A stretch of 36,033 nucleotides of DNA from an uncultured Prevotella sp. (lineage in GTDB: Bacteria; Bacteroidota; Bacteroidia; Bacteroidales; Bacteroidaceae). Location of the stretch: positions 1-36,033 of the forward strand of contig CALUFA010000024.1 of assembly GCA_944319795.1 (NCBI GenBank), in the 5' to 3' direction. Below, in pieces: positions 1-6,317 of this stretch. Position 1 is the stretch's first letter, and each line of letters starts with the position of its first letter. The translations under genes were made by a program, and so were the position numbers. Below the pieces are notes generated by a model. The model was given only the letters and a program-made list of their open reading frames with translations, was not told where the DNA came from and did not search any database.

Positions 1-58
1 AGAGGCAAGCAAAGCAGCCGTCAGGCGCTTGTTTGTAAGGACGTGTCCTAAAACGGCT

Positions 59-90
59 GCAAAGATAGGCATAATTTCCGAACCACCAAA
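59..90 (-). promoter_or_regulatory. Bacteroidetes-type promoter reading leftward out of the window
   Basis: On the minus strand a TTTG box (87-90) is followed after 19 bp by TATCTTTG (60-67), then C; this matches the Bacteroidetes sigma-ABfr consensus TTTG-N19/20-TAnnTTTG. It lies just after hpf. An 8-bp inverted repeat (14-21 with 53-60) would fold near the predicted transcript start. The driven gene is outside the window; from memory of related Bacteroidales synteny, tRNA genes and tuf are likely, but that is inference. Confidence 0.6.
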
Positions 91-107
91 ACTTTTGGCG
101 ATTTTTT

Positions 108-407
108 TTAATTATTCCGCAGTTTTTCCTTGAATTTCACCAATTGTACCTTCATAGAGTCGACGCAGAGGTCGATTCCTTCCTCGAAAGTGTCGCATGT
201 CTTCTCGACGAAAAGACGCGAGCCGGGTACCATTACCGTCATGCTGGTTTCCTTGTTCAAGGCCGTGGCGGGCTTGACAACCTTAAGCCCAACCTCTACC
301 GTCTGAATATCTTCGTAAGACTTTTCCAACTTTGCAACTTTTTTCTCGATGAAAGCCTTCAATTGCTCAGTAGCGTCAAAATTGATTGACTGGATTCTAA
401 TTTCCAT
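108..407 (-). CDS. hpf: ribosome hibernation-promoting factor, short HPF/RaiA family
   Basis: This 99-residue protein matches the short HPF/YfiA family. The family binds the 30S subunit in the mRNA/tRNA channel and helps inactivate or protect ribosomes in stationary phase or starvation. The start (MEIRIQSINFDATEQL) and a central acidic helix around residues 20-40 fit the usual beta-alpha-beta-beta-beta-alpha fold. It ends near residue 99, so it lacks the C-terminal dimerisation domain of long HPFs. It follows the XerC-type gene on the same strand by 129 bp, with no clear promoter of its own in that gap, so co-transcription is likely. A strong promoter begins just after its stop. Confidence 0.93.
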   Translation of the reverse strand: MEIRIQSINFDATEQLKAFIEKKVAKLEKSYEDIQTVEVGLKVVKPATALNKETSMTVMVPGSRLFVEKTCDTFEEGIDLCVDSMKVQLVKFKEKLRNN

Positions 408-536
408 AGTTCCTCCTATTTTTTAAAGGTTAATTAAAGGTCTCGGCAAGCCCCGTCAAATACCAGCCGATTTTATTCTCACACCGGACTTACGGCGGCC
501 GCCTCGGCGGCTGGCGTAATCGACAGGTTCCGGCAA

Positions 537-1421
537 TCACGCCCTCGGGTGGGCTGATTCGTAAACTTTCTTCAGTTGTTCGAACGTCGTGTGGGTGTAT
601 ATCTCCGTCGTCGTCAGCTTGCTGTGCCCCAGCAGCTTTTTCACGCTTTCAAGCCCGGCACCGTTGTTGAGCATCGCCGTGGCGAACGTATGGCGCAATA
701 CGTGAGGGCTGCGCTTCTTCAGGGTGCAAACGCGGCCGAGGTGCTTCATCACCTCGCGCCTCGCCTGGAAGTAATCGGTGCGTTCGCCTTTCGACGAAAG
801 GAACAGCGCCGCCGACTTCTTTCCCACAGAGGCGTCGCGCAGCAACATGTACGCCGCCAATGTGTCGCGCAATTCCGTGCCGAACGGCACTATGCGCTGC
901 TTGTCGCCCTTTCCGGTAACTTTCAGGCGGCACGCCTGAAGCTCCACGTCGGCATCGTCGAGTCCGAGCAGCTCGGATATGCGCAGGCCCGTTTCATATA
1001 ATGTCAATATAATAGTACGCGCGCGGACGTCTTCATAGCGCTCCATGTCCCACATGCTTTCGTCGAGCAGGGCGTCGATGTCGCCCTCCCTCACGAACTG
1101 AGGCAGCAGCCTTTCCTTCTTCGGCCCTTTCACGCAATGGGCCGGATCAGACGCTACGTAGCCGCGCGACAGGGCGTAGCGGTAGAACGAGCGCACGGCG
1201 CTCAGCCGCCTGTTGACCGACGAAGCGGCGTTGCCCTTGTCCATCATGCTCTCAACCCAGCTGCGTATTACGTCTGCGTCGACGGTATCCCACTCCAATC
1301 CGGCATCCAAATTCTTGAAGAACGACTCAAAACTCCTTAAGTCGTCACCGTATTCCTCCGTCGTCCTATCGGAATAATTCCGCTCCGACTTGAGATATTC
1401 TATGAATTCGCTTACCTTCAT
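537..1421 (-). CDS. xerC: tyrosine recombinase, XerC/XerD type
   Basis: A 294-residue site-specific tyrosine recombinase of the XerC/XerD size class, which resolves chromosome dimers at dif together with a partner. Residues 1-85 form the SAM-like core-binding domain. The catalytic domain follows with R147 (ETGLRISELLGL), K171 or K174 (GKGDKQR), H240-x-x-R243 (HVLRHTFAT), H266 (LLGHSKLTTT) and the nucleophile Y275 (EIYTH). All catalytic positions are intact. It lies between rpsU and hpf on the same strand, and this position suggests a housekeeping recombinase rather than a mobile-element integrase. XerC versus XerD cannot be settled from the sequence alone. Confidence 0.9.
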   Translation of the reverse strand: MKVSEFIEYLKSERNYSDRTTEEYGDDLRSFESFFKNLDAGLEWDTVDADVIRSWVESMMDKGNAASSVNRRLSAVRSFYRYALSRGYVASDPAHCVKGPKKERLLPQFVREGDIDALLDESMWDMERYEDVRARTIILTLYETGLRISELLGLDDADVELQACRLKVTGKGDKQRIVPFGTELRDTLAAYMLLRDASVGKKSAALFLSSKGERTDYFQARREVMKHLGRVCTLKKRSPHVLRHTFATAMLNNGAGLESVKKLLGHSKLTTTEIYTHTTFEQLKKVYESAHPRA

Positions 1422-1452
1422 AAAGCCGATGCCTGCAATTGTAATTCGGCAA

Positions 1453-1484
1453 CGAATTTACGAAAATAAAACCGAACCGCCAAA
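1453..1484 (-). promoter_or_regulatory. candidate promoter of the XerC-type gene
   Basis: The minus strand carries TTTG (1481-1484), a 20-bp spacer and TAAATTCG (1453-1460), one base from the TAnnTTTG consensus. It lies 32-63 bp before the recombinase start codon. Confidence 0.45.
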
Positions 1485-1602
1485 TTTTTCACCGATATTT
1501 TCCTCTGCGCCGGCGTTTACCGTGTGCCGGTAACGCTCAAGCAGCCAACCTCGGGCCGCGGTAACCGTCTTAAACTTAAAAGCGTTGCGCACAATGCATG
1601 CG

Positions 1603-1697
1603 CCAGCTCGGTATAAGGATTATTCCATAAAAAGTATCGTTGTTGTATCGGATTTAAGAAGTCGGCATTCTCTTATTTCTTATTACCGAACCCACGT
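1603..1697. repeat. short copy of the GTTCGGTATAAG-ended palindromic repeat family
   Basis: The left end near 1604 reads CAGCTCGGTATAAGG and the right end near 1677-1697 reads TTTCTTATTACCGAACCCACG, an inverted pair. The left 60 bp (1604-1663) is nearly identical, in reverse complement, to the right arm of the larger element at 9793-9853. The two are therefore copies of one repeat. No coding capacity is seen. Confidence 0.65.
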
Positions 1698-1770
1698 TTC
1701 CTTAACGTCGGACTTGCGTAATAAGAAGAATCCTTTTCGTGTTTTTACATCAAGAACCCGAGTAGACACG

Positions 1771-1812
1771 AAAAAAAGAGGATGTGGCACAACCATGTCG
1801 CGCACATCCTCT
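1771..1812 (-). terminator. rho-independent terminator after rpsU
   Basis: A perfect 10-bp stem (AGAGGATGTG at 1777-1786 with CACATCCTCT at 1803-1812) has a 16-nt loop. On the minus strand it is followed by seven T (1771-1777, the last overlapping the stem). It lies about 125 bp downstream of rpsU. The rest of 1422-1938 holds the xerC promoter and a repeat copy, and no gene is seen. Confidence 0.8.
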
Positions 1813-1938
1813 ATAAAGTTTATGGCAAAACCACACTTGTCCCCGTTCCACGCACGAACGAAGCGGCCACGGGAACAGCAGGCACGTAAGTCTATATTAA
1901 CTATAAGCATGCAGGGCATGCAGCCCCCAACGCAGTTT

Positions 1939-2130
1939 TTATTCCTCAGCGGTCCTGAGTTTCTGTACGTAAATGGCACGCTGCATCTTGAGCCTCTTGA
2001 TGACAGACGGCTTGTCGTACTGCTGGCGGGCACGAAGCTCCTTAACTACGCCTGTCTTCTCAAATTTTCTCTTAAACTTCTTCAATGCTCTTTCGATGTT
2101 CTCGCCATCCTTAACTGGTACAATAATCAT
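1939..2130 (-). CDS. rpsU: 30S ribosomal protein S21
   Basis: A 63-residue S21, the small basic 30S platform protein near the 3' end of 16S rRNA. It begins MIIVPVKDGENIERALKKFKRKFEKTG, written here in outline: the family N-terminal beta strand then a long Lys/Arg-rich helix containing LKKFKRKFEK. The length is typical for Bacteroidetes. It has its own promoter (2193-2225) and a terminator (1771-1812), so it seems mainly monocistronic, though xerC follows in the same direction. In Bacteroidetes S21 is also known for its proximity to the anti-Shine-Dalgarno region of 16S rRNA. Confidence 0.95.
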   Translation of the reverse strand: MIIVPVKDGENIERALKKFKRKFEKTGVVKELRARQQYDKPSVIKRLKMQRAIYVQKLRTAEE

Positions 2131-2192
2131 TTTTTGTCTTTAATTTTTTATATGTTAAACTTATTTTTATTCTGATGCTTTGATTAGCGGCT

Positions 2193-2225
2193 GCAAAGTT
2201 ACATCTTATTTTTCTGATTTGCAAA
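2193..2225 (-). promoter_or_regulatory. rpsU promoter
   Basis: On the minus strand TTTG (2222-2225) is separated by 20 bp from TAACTTTG (2194-2201), followed by C. This is an exact match to the Bacteroidetes consensus, about 65 bp upstream of the rpsU start. Confidence 0.7.
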
Positions 2226-2321
2226 ATATTACGGGTTTTTTTATTAAAACCGTGCATTAAATTGCCGACATCCGCCACGGTCGGGGTGGGAATGGGGCTG
2301 TGGGGGCGCATCCACCACCGT

Positions 2322-3860
2322 TCAGGCCACCTTCTTTGCGTTGATTCTCGACTTCATCGTCCTCAGTGCGCCGGCCGTCATGCACATTATACGCTGCACG
2401 TCGGCATCGTTGCGCTGCATGTCGACCAAGAGCAGATAGAATATGTTCGACGACGGCAGGCGACGGTAATTGTTCTCGGCATCGGCAACGGCGTCGGCGT
2501 GGTTCAAGCGGTAGAACTCAATGAACTCGTCGAACTCCTTCTTCTTCCAAGTTGCCGTAGTGCCGCCGGCGGCTATGTCGTCGTAAAGGCGCTGGCCGTT
2601 GCCGAGCACTGTGGCCTGGTCGTTCCTCAGCTTGCGTATCTTCTGCTTAAGGTCGCTCACCTTGTCGGCATGGCTTGCGTCCTGCCGTTCAAGCTCGCTT
2701 ATCTTCTCGGTATATTCGGCTATAAGGCGGTTGCCCTCGGTTATGGTCTTCTTGGCCCTGTTTATGCGCTTCTGATAATATATTACCAACGTTGCTACGA
2801 GCAGGGCCACGCATGCTAATACAGCCGCCCCGGCCGCCACCACGCTCCGGTTTACGCGCTCTTTATACCTGTCGCGCTCATAGTCGCTCTGCGCCATCAC
2901 CGTTTCTTCGGTTTTCATGTTGCGCCGCACGCTGTCTTGCATGGCATGCGCATCTTTGTAAAAACGGGAAGAAGCCGCATAGTCGCCAGCCTTCTCAGCC
3001 CGTGCGGCACGAAACTGCAAGATTTCTACCTTCTCCTCATCTGAAGCCCCAGGCCACGCATTATTATATAAGGTGTCGCCTTCAGCATCCTTCCCAAGCA
3101 TATAACATGTCTTGGCTAGGTTTATCTGCGTTGTTGGAACCGGTAACAGTTTGAACGCATTTCGAAATAACGGTTCTGCTTCGTTATAAAGTTTATTTTC
3201 ATAATACAAAAGACCTATGTTTGAGAGCAACGCTGCACGGTCGCCATTTCTTTCTATCTTATCAAGATTGGGATAAATTTTATTAATGTAGTATTCCGCA
3301 CTATCCTTACGTCCCAAACTATAATAGCACATGGCTATATTATTGAGAGCAAAACATTTAAATTGGACATTATCTAATAACACTGCATCTGCCAACGCCT
3401 TCTTCGCATATTCAAGTCCAAGTTTGTTTGCACCTTCTAAAATATCCATATAAGCGATGTTGACGTAAATCAGGAAACGTAATTGCGAAACGCCCATGCC
3501 AATATGCTCGTTTTCTGCTTTTTTTAGGAACAATATACTATTGGTGATGTCGCCTTTCCCAAACAAATAAACACCTTTGTTATAATAAGCCCGTGCAAGA
3601 CGTTCGCTATCGTCATCCTTTTCATAGAACCTTATACTATGTTCTATCATCAAATCCTCACCTTTGACATGAATATCTTCGTTTAATGCAGATTCAGTCA
3701 GCAATAAATTATAATATGCAATCTCTTTGTCTCCATGTAAGTCATCATAGTTCATCTTCGTCAATTCCGAATAAGCGGAATCATAACATCCTTTTTCACA
3801 AAGAGAATCTATCCGCTCAAGATTTCTTATCATTTCCCCTTTATCAATACAATTAACCAT
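2322..3860 (-). CDS. TPR-repeat, membrane-anchored, HTH-like regulatory protein with probably frameshifted signal peptide
   Basis: This 512-residue frame has TPR-like helical repeats at about residues 10-310 and one transmembrane segment at about 338-362. A coiled coil follows at about 364-415. The C-terminal module (about 440-512) ends with DADVQRIMCMTAGALRTMKSRI, which resembles the LuxR/sigma-70-region-4-like helix-turn-helix of Bacteroidetes TPR regulators. Such proteins are usually inner-membrane-anchored with an outward TPR sensor. Here the N-terminus (MVNC...) lacks a signal peptide. However, an upstream ATG at 3901 starts a 12-codon frame (MGRGIILLIFYL) that would fuse to it as a lipoprotein signal ending VIMVNC if the T4 run at 3871-3874 had one more T. 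The N-terminal half is AT-rich and the C-terminal half GC-rich. Targets are unknown; the divergent outer-membrane gene at 4203 is a possible one. Confidence 0.75.
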   Translation of the reverse strand: MVNCIDKGEMIRNLERIDSLCEKGCYDSAYSELTKMNYDDLHGDKEIAYYNLLLTESALNEDIHVKGEDLMIEHSIRFYEKDDDSERLARAYYNKGVYLFGKGDITNSILFLKKAENEHIGMGVSQLRFLIYVNIAYMDILEGANKLGLEYAKKALADAVLLDNVQFKCFALNNIAMCYYSLGRKDSAEYYINKIYPNLDKIERNGDRAALLSNIGLLYYENKLYNEAEPLFRNAFKLLPVPTTQINLAKTCYMLGKDAEGDTLYNNAWPGASDEEKVEILQFRAARAEKAGDYAASSRFYKDAHAMQDSVRRNMKTEETVMAQSDYERDRYKERVNRSVVAAGAAVLACVALLVATLVIYYQKRINRAKKTITEGNRLIAEYTEKISELERQDASHADKVSDLKQKIRKLRNDQATVLGNGQRLYDDIAAGGTTATWKKKEFDEFIEFYRLNHADAVADAENNYRRLPSSNIFYLLLVDMQRNDADVQRIMCMTAGALRTMKSRINAKKVA

Positions 3861-3901
3861 TATTACAGATAAAAGATTAATAATATTATCCCTCTTCCCA
3901 T
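3861..3901 (-). pseudogene. out-of-frame signal-peptide start of the TPR regulator
   Basis: An ATG at 3901-3899 opens the frame MGRGIILLIFYL and stops at TAA (3865-3863), just before the long downstream frame. The long frame itself has no ATG, GTG or TTG between its preceding stop and 3860, yet it reads a hydrophobic run (NIINLLSVIMVNC) there. One extra T in the TTTT run (3871-3874) would give a complete lipoprotein signal ending in a lipobox Cys. It could be a natural frameshift, a phase-variable tract or a sequencing error. Confidence 0.5.
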
Positions 3902-4104
3902 ATTTTCGCCTATCTATTACAATTTATATTCCTATTCCTTTTACAGTGTCTTTGCTTGCAAAAGCACTGATTTTTTCAAAATCACGCAATATCGGGCGAA
4001 TATTTAGGAGTTACAATGTTACAACTTTTATGTCGTTTGATATGTAACTTACTGAAAATCAGCAATCTCTATGTAACAACCGATTAAAAATACTCTTCAA
4101 AATA

Positions 4105-4136
4105 TTTGGATTTAAATTTTGCCCGAACTAATTTTG
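4105..4136 (+). promoter_or_regulatory. promoter of the small outer-membrane protein gene
   Basis: TTTG (4105-4108), a 20-bp spacer and TAATTTTG (4129-4136) match the Bacteroidetes consensus exactly, 66 bp before the ATG at 4203. The rest of the 342-bp intergenic stretch 3861-4202 is AT-rich. It contains a small inverted repeat around 3942-3966 but no other gene. Confidence 0.7.
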
Positions 4137-4202
4137 CGTCAGAAATCTCAACGAAAGCAGAGATCGATTCAATAATAATAACAATTAAAAAAATTACTTT
4201 TT

Positions 4203-4760
4203 ATGAACACTATCAAGAGACTCTTGGCATTGGCGCCGTTCTTGCTTATCGGGATTACGGTCATGGCGCAAGGCGCAGGCAGCCAAAGCGGCATGGAAAA
4301 TGGAAGCAATGCTACGGCGTTCGCCCAAAGGCTGTACGGACACATAGGCTTCGGCGCAAGCACTAAGCACGACGGCATGACCCCGGCCGAGTTTTCGGCC
4401 GACCTCGGTTACCGCTTCATTCCACGCATGTACGCCTTTTTCCACGCCGGCGGACTTTACGGCCTTTACGACAAAGGGCACGGACAGGCGTACACTAAGA
4501 GCACGGCCATAGGCGGCGGACTCGGCTACACGCTCTTCAAGACAGACGGCGGAGGCTTGTCGATGGACGTGCGCGGCACGGTGGCCGCAGGCGTGGGCAA
4601 CGCCGACTGGAAGCATACGTCGTATGACGCGGCGCTGATGTTCCGCATAGGGCGCGGCATCAAGATGGACGTAAGCATAGGCTACAAGCACGTAACGTCG
4701 CACACGGCGGGCATCGGCTCGTACAACGGACTGGCCTGCACGCTCGGCTTCGGCTTCTGA
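4203..4760 (+). CDS. small outer-membrane beta-barrel protein, function unknown
   Basis: This 185-residue protein has a clear signal peptide (residues 1-22, MNTIKRLLALAPFLLIGITV then MAQ). The mature part alternates Gly/aromatic-rich strands (GHIGFGAS, SADLGYRF, AFFHAGGLYG, IGGGLGYTLF, MDVSIGYKHV) and ends in GLACTLGFGF with a terminal Phe, the typical BAM-recognition signal. It resembles OmpA-N/OmpW-type 8-stranded barrels in length and pattern, but I do not recognise the family. It is transcribed divergently from the TPR regulator, with its own promoter. GC content is markedly higher than in the preceding 1.1 kb. Confidence 0.75.
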   Translation: MNTIKRLLALAPFLLIGITVMAQGAGSQSGMENGSNATAFAQRLYGHIGFGASTKHDGMTPAEFSADLGYRFIPRMYAFFHAGGLYGLYDKGHGQAYTKSTAIGGGLGYTLFKTDGGGLSMDVRGTVAAGVGNADWKHTSYDAALMFRIGRGIKMDVSIGYKHVTSHTAGIGSYNGLACTLGFGF

Positions 4761-4800
4761 CGCACGGCACAACCAGCGCAACAACTCTCTCTCATACGGG

Positions 4801-4866
4801 CGTGCCCCGGGAGATTGCCGTTCCGTCTTTCGCTCTTTCATCGGAACGGCAACCGCTCGGGGCGCG
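4801..4866. repeat. imperfect 25-bp inverted repeat (hairpin)
   Basis: 4801-4825 (CGTGCCCCGGGAGATTGCCG...) pairs with 4842-4866, with four mismatches and a 16-nt loop. It is the first of three successive hairpins between the convergent genes ending at 4760 and 5030. Confidence 0.6.
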
Positions 4867-4885
4867 TTTACGGCTTTCGTCAATG

Positions 4886-4950
4886 CGTCAGTTCGGCATA
4901 AGGAGAAGGAAGCCAAACTTCTCCTTATGCCGAACTGACGTTGTTTTTTT
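4886..4950 (+). terminator. perfect 23-bp hairpin with T tract; terminator built from a repeat end
   Basis: CGTCAGTTCGGCATAAGGAG (within 4886-4908) pairs perfectly over 23 bp with 4918-4940. The loop is 9 nt and TTGTTTTTTT follows on the plus strand. It can terminate transcription of the outer-membrane protein gene. The stem is itself the terminal motif of the GTTCGGTATAAG repeat family, and a further half-site (TTCCTTATGCCGAACCTGCG) lies at 4953-4972. Confidence 0.75.
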
Positions 4951-4980
4951 ATTCCTTATGCCGAACCTGCGTAAGGAATC

Positions 4981-5017
4981 ATTACGGCCCGGCGGAGCCG
5001 CTCCGCCGGGCCGTAAT
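4981..5017. repeat. perfect 17-bp GC-rich hairpin
   Basis: ATTACGGCCCGGCGGAG, a CCG loop, and its exact reverse complement. It sits 12 bp past the end of the minus-strand lipoprotein gene and has no T tract on either side. It could be a transcript-stabilising or bidirectional terminator stem. Confidence 0.7.
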
Positions 5018-5029
5018 ACATGTACCGCC

Positions 5030-5689
5030 TTACTCGCCGGGCACGAACTTGTTGGCTTTCCAAAAGCTCACGCTCGTAACCGAATCGTCGGCGACATTGT
5101 CGGCATAGGCTGCAAGGTTGATGCCTCCGTAGCGTTCTTCGTCGTTATTGAATACCTTAAGCATGTAGTCAAAGCTGTCAGGCAGATCGTATGTCTGGTC
5201 GTCGTTCTTTGCGAAAGTATAACTTTCCGATGTGTTACCGTTGGCATAAGTCAACTTGTGCGTCGCAGTGACGGTGAAACTCAAATTTATCTTATCCGAA
5301 ATGGCTGCAAGGCTTGTAGAGTCTTTTGCCACGCCGATTACTTGGCAGGCCATCGTGCCGCCGCCTTCGATGACCGGTATTTGCACCGCCTTTTCCCATT
5401 CGCCGCTGAAAGGCTCTTGGTGTATCTGGTTGTCTTCGCCCACATACCTTACGTAAACGTCGTCGGCAACGGCCAATACGTCGGCCATGTCGGCCGTCTT
5501 AACAGAATAAACCACCGAGACTGAGGCTATCGGAGAGGCTTCCTCTGCGTCGTCGCCGTCCTCGCCGCCGTCCGGCGTGATTACGTCCGGTGTCGAGTCG
5601 TCTTCGTCGTCGCCACAGGCCGTGAATGAAAAGCCTGCCACGAGCATCATGGCTGCCATGACGCCGTACTTGAAAAATGATTTTTTCAT
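5030..5689 (-). CDS. surface-type lipoprotein, function unknown
   Basis: A 219-residue protein with a type II signal peptide: MKKSF..., a hydrophobic core, and lipobox FTAC with Cys25. It is followed by GDDEDD, an acidic patch typical of the Bacteroidetes lipoprotein export signal, so the mature protein is probably exposed on the cell surface. An Asp/Glu/Gly-rich linker (about 26-52) leads to a single domain of about 165 residues rich in beta-strand patterns and ending SVSFWKANKFVPGE. I do not recognise this domain. It is convergent with the outer-membrane protein gene and appears monocistronic. Confidence 0.75.
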   Translation of the reverse strand: MKKSFFKYGVMAAMMLVAGFSFTACGDDEDDSTPDVITPDGGEDGDDAEEASPIASVSVVYSVKTADMADVLAVADDVYVRYVGEDNQIHQEPFSGEWEKAVQIPVIEGGGTMACQVIGVAKDSTSLAAISDKINLSFTVTATHKLTYANGNTSESYTFAKNDDQTYDLPDSFDYMLKVFNNDEERYGGINLAAYADNVADDSVTSVSFWKANKFVPGE

Positions 5690-5747
5690 CTTGGAATTTA
5701 ACTTGATTAATAAAACGATATAATTCTTAAAATCTGAAAACCGACGG

Positions 5748-5755
5748 CAAAATTA
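5748..5755 (-). promoter_or_regulatory. -7 element of the lipoprotein gene
   Basis: TAATTTTG on the minus strand, followed by CC, lies 59 bp before the lipoprotein start. No convincing TTTG box is seen 19-20 bp upstream, so only the -7 element is claimed. Confidence 0.45.
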
Positions 5756-5834
5756 CAAATAAAGGCCAATTTATCCGACTCGTACCTGTTAAAAAAATAT
5801 TATAGGCAATGGCGTATTTGCACATTGCTACAAA

Positions 5835-5952
5835 ATGTCGGCGGCAAAGCCGCAAGAAAACGGCAAACCGTCATCAGGCCGTCAACCAACGGGCGACGGC
5901 GCGCCGGGCGCCGTGCCGCCGACATGCCGGCTACGGTCGGATGACGGTTTGC
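5835..5952. repeat. two interleaved inverted repeats in intergenic DNA
   Basis: A 12-bp perfect pair (ATGTCGGCGGCA at 5835-5846 with 5914-5925) and a 13-bp perfect pair (GCAAACCGTCATC at 5863-5875 with 5940-5952) are interleaved as L1-L2-R1-R2. They lie in a GC-rich stretch within the 628-bp gap 5690-6317, which contains no credible gene. Confidence 0.6.
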
Positions 5953-6024
5953 ACGGTATCCGTAAACTGGCATGCAAACCGGGAAACGCCGCCGCAGGCC
6001 GGCCCTTGCGCCACGGGCGGAAAA

Positions 6025-6112
6025 GCGAACGGCTGCCTTTCGGCCTGCAAAAGGTAACCTTTCGGCGTATGAAAGGCGGTCTTTTATCGTACAAAAGGCC
6101 ACCTTTTGGAAT
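6025..6112. repeat. four tandem 22-bp dyad units (locus 1)
   Basis: Units begin at 6025, 6047, 6069 and 6091, exactly 22 bp apart. Examples are GCAAAAGGTAACCTTTCG, ATGAAAGGCGGTCTTTTA and ACAAAAGGCCACCTTTTG. Each unit has its own dyad symmetry around AAAGG-N3-CCTTT. The units are degenerate but phase-locked. Matching four-unit loci are at 10201 and 14989. Confidence 0.75.
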
Positions 6113-6190
6113 ATGATTTGTAAGGCGTTGAATGTCAATAAATTATGCAACGCATGGCTTAACGCGACATTCACGGTGTTATAATCGCAA

Positions 6191-6272
6191 TGAATGGCTG
6201 CAGTTTTGCAAATTGCAGCCATTCATCTTTAATTAATGTCAGCGTTTGGCTAAGTGCTGACATTAATGTTTT
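6191..6272 (+). terminator. two consecutive hairpins, the second with a T tract
   Basis: A 12-bp stem (TGAATGGCTGCA at 6191-6202 with 6214-6225) is followed by a 12-bp stem (ATTAATGTCAGC at 6232-6243 with 6256-6267). GTTTTT follows on the plus strand. No plus-strand gene precedes them. They may act bidirectionally for pepP, or end an unannotated small transcript. Confidence 0.45.
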
Positions 6273-6317
6273 TAAAGAGTATTATGCTGTTTGGCCGACA
6301 TGCAGACACTCTTGTAA

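Noticed and set aside
1-104. A minus-strand frame (EIMPIFAAVLGHVLTNKRL...) that resembles the end of an EamA/DMT transporter.
   Set aside because: It is preceded by an in-frame stop at the hpf end and has no room for a gene body. The same bases form an exact Bacteroidetes promoter (TTTG-N19-TATCTTTG), which is the simpler reading.
537-1421. Mobile-element integrase at the left end.
   Set aside because: No attachment-site repeats or phage or conjugation genes are nearby, and its position between rpsU and hpf fits a housekeeping Xer recombinase.
1585-2175. A 196-codon plus-strand frame across the rpsU region.
   Set aside because: It runs antisense through rpsU, its terminator and a repeat copy, and its product is not protein-like.
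5800-6222. Several overlapping frames of 70-140 codons in the 5690-6317 gap.
   Set aside because: They lie over palindromes and the 22-bp array, with Arg/Pro/Ala-rich products typical of GC-rich non-coding DNA. There is no promoter or start context.
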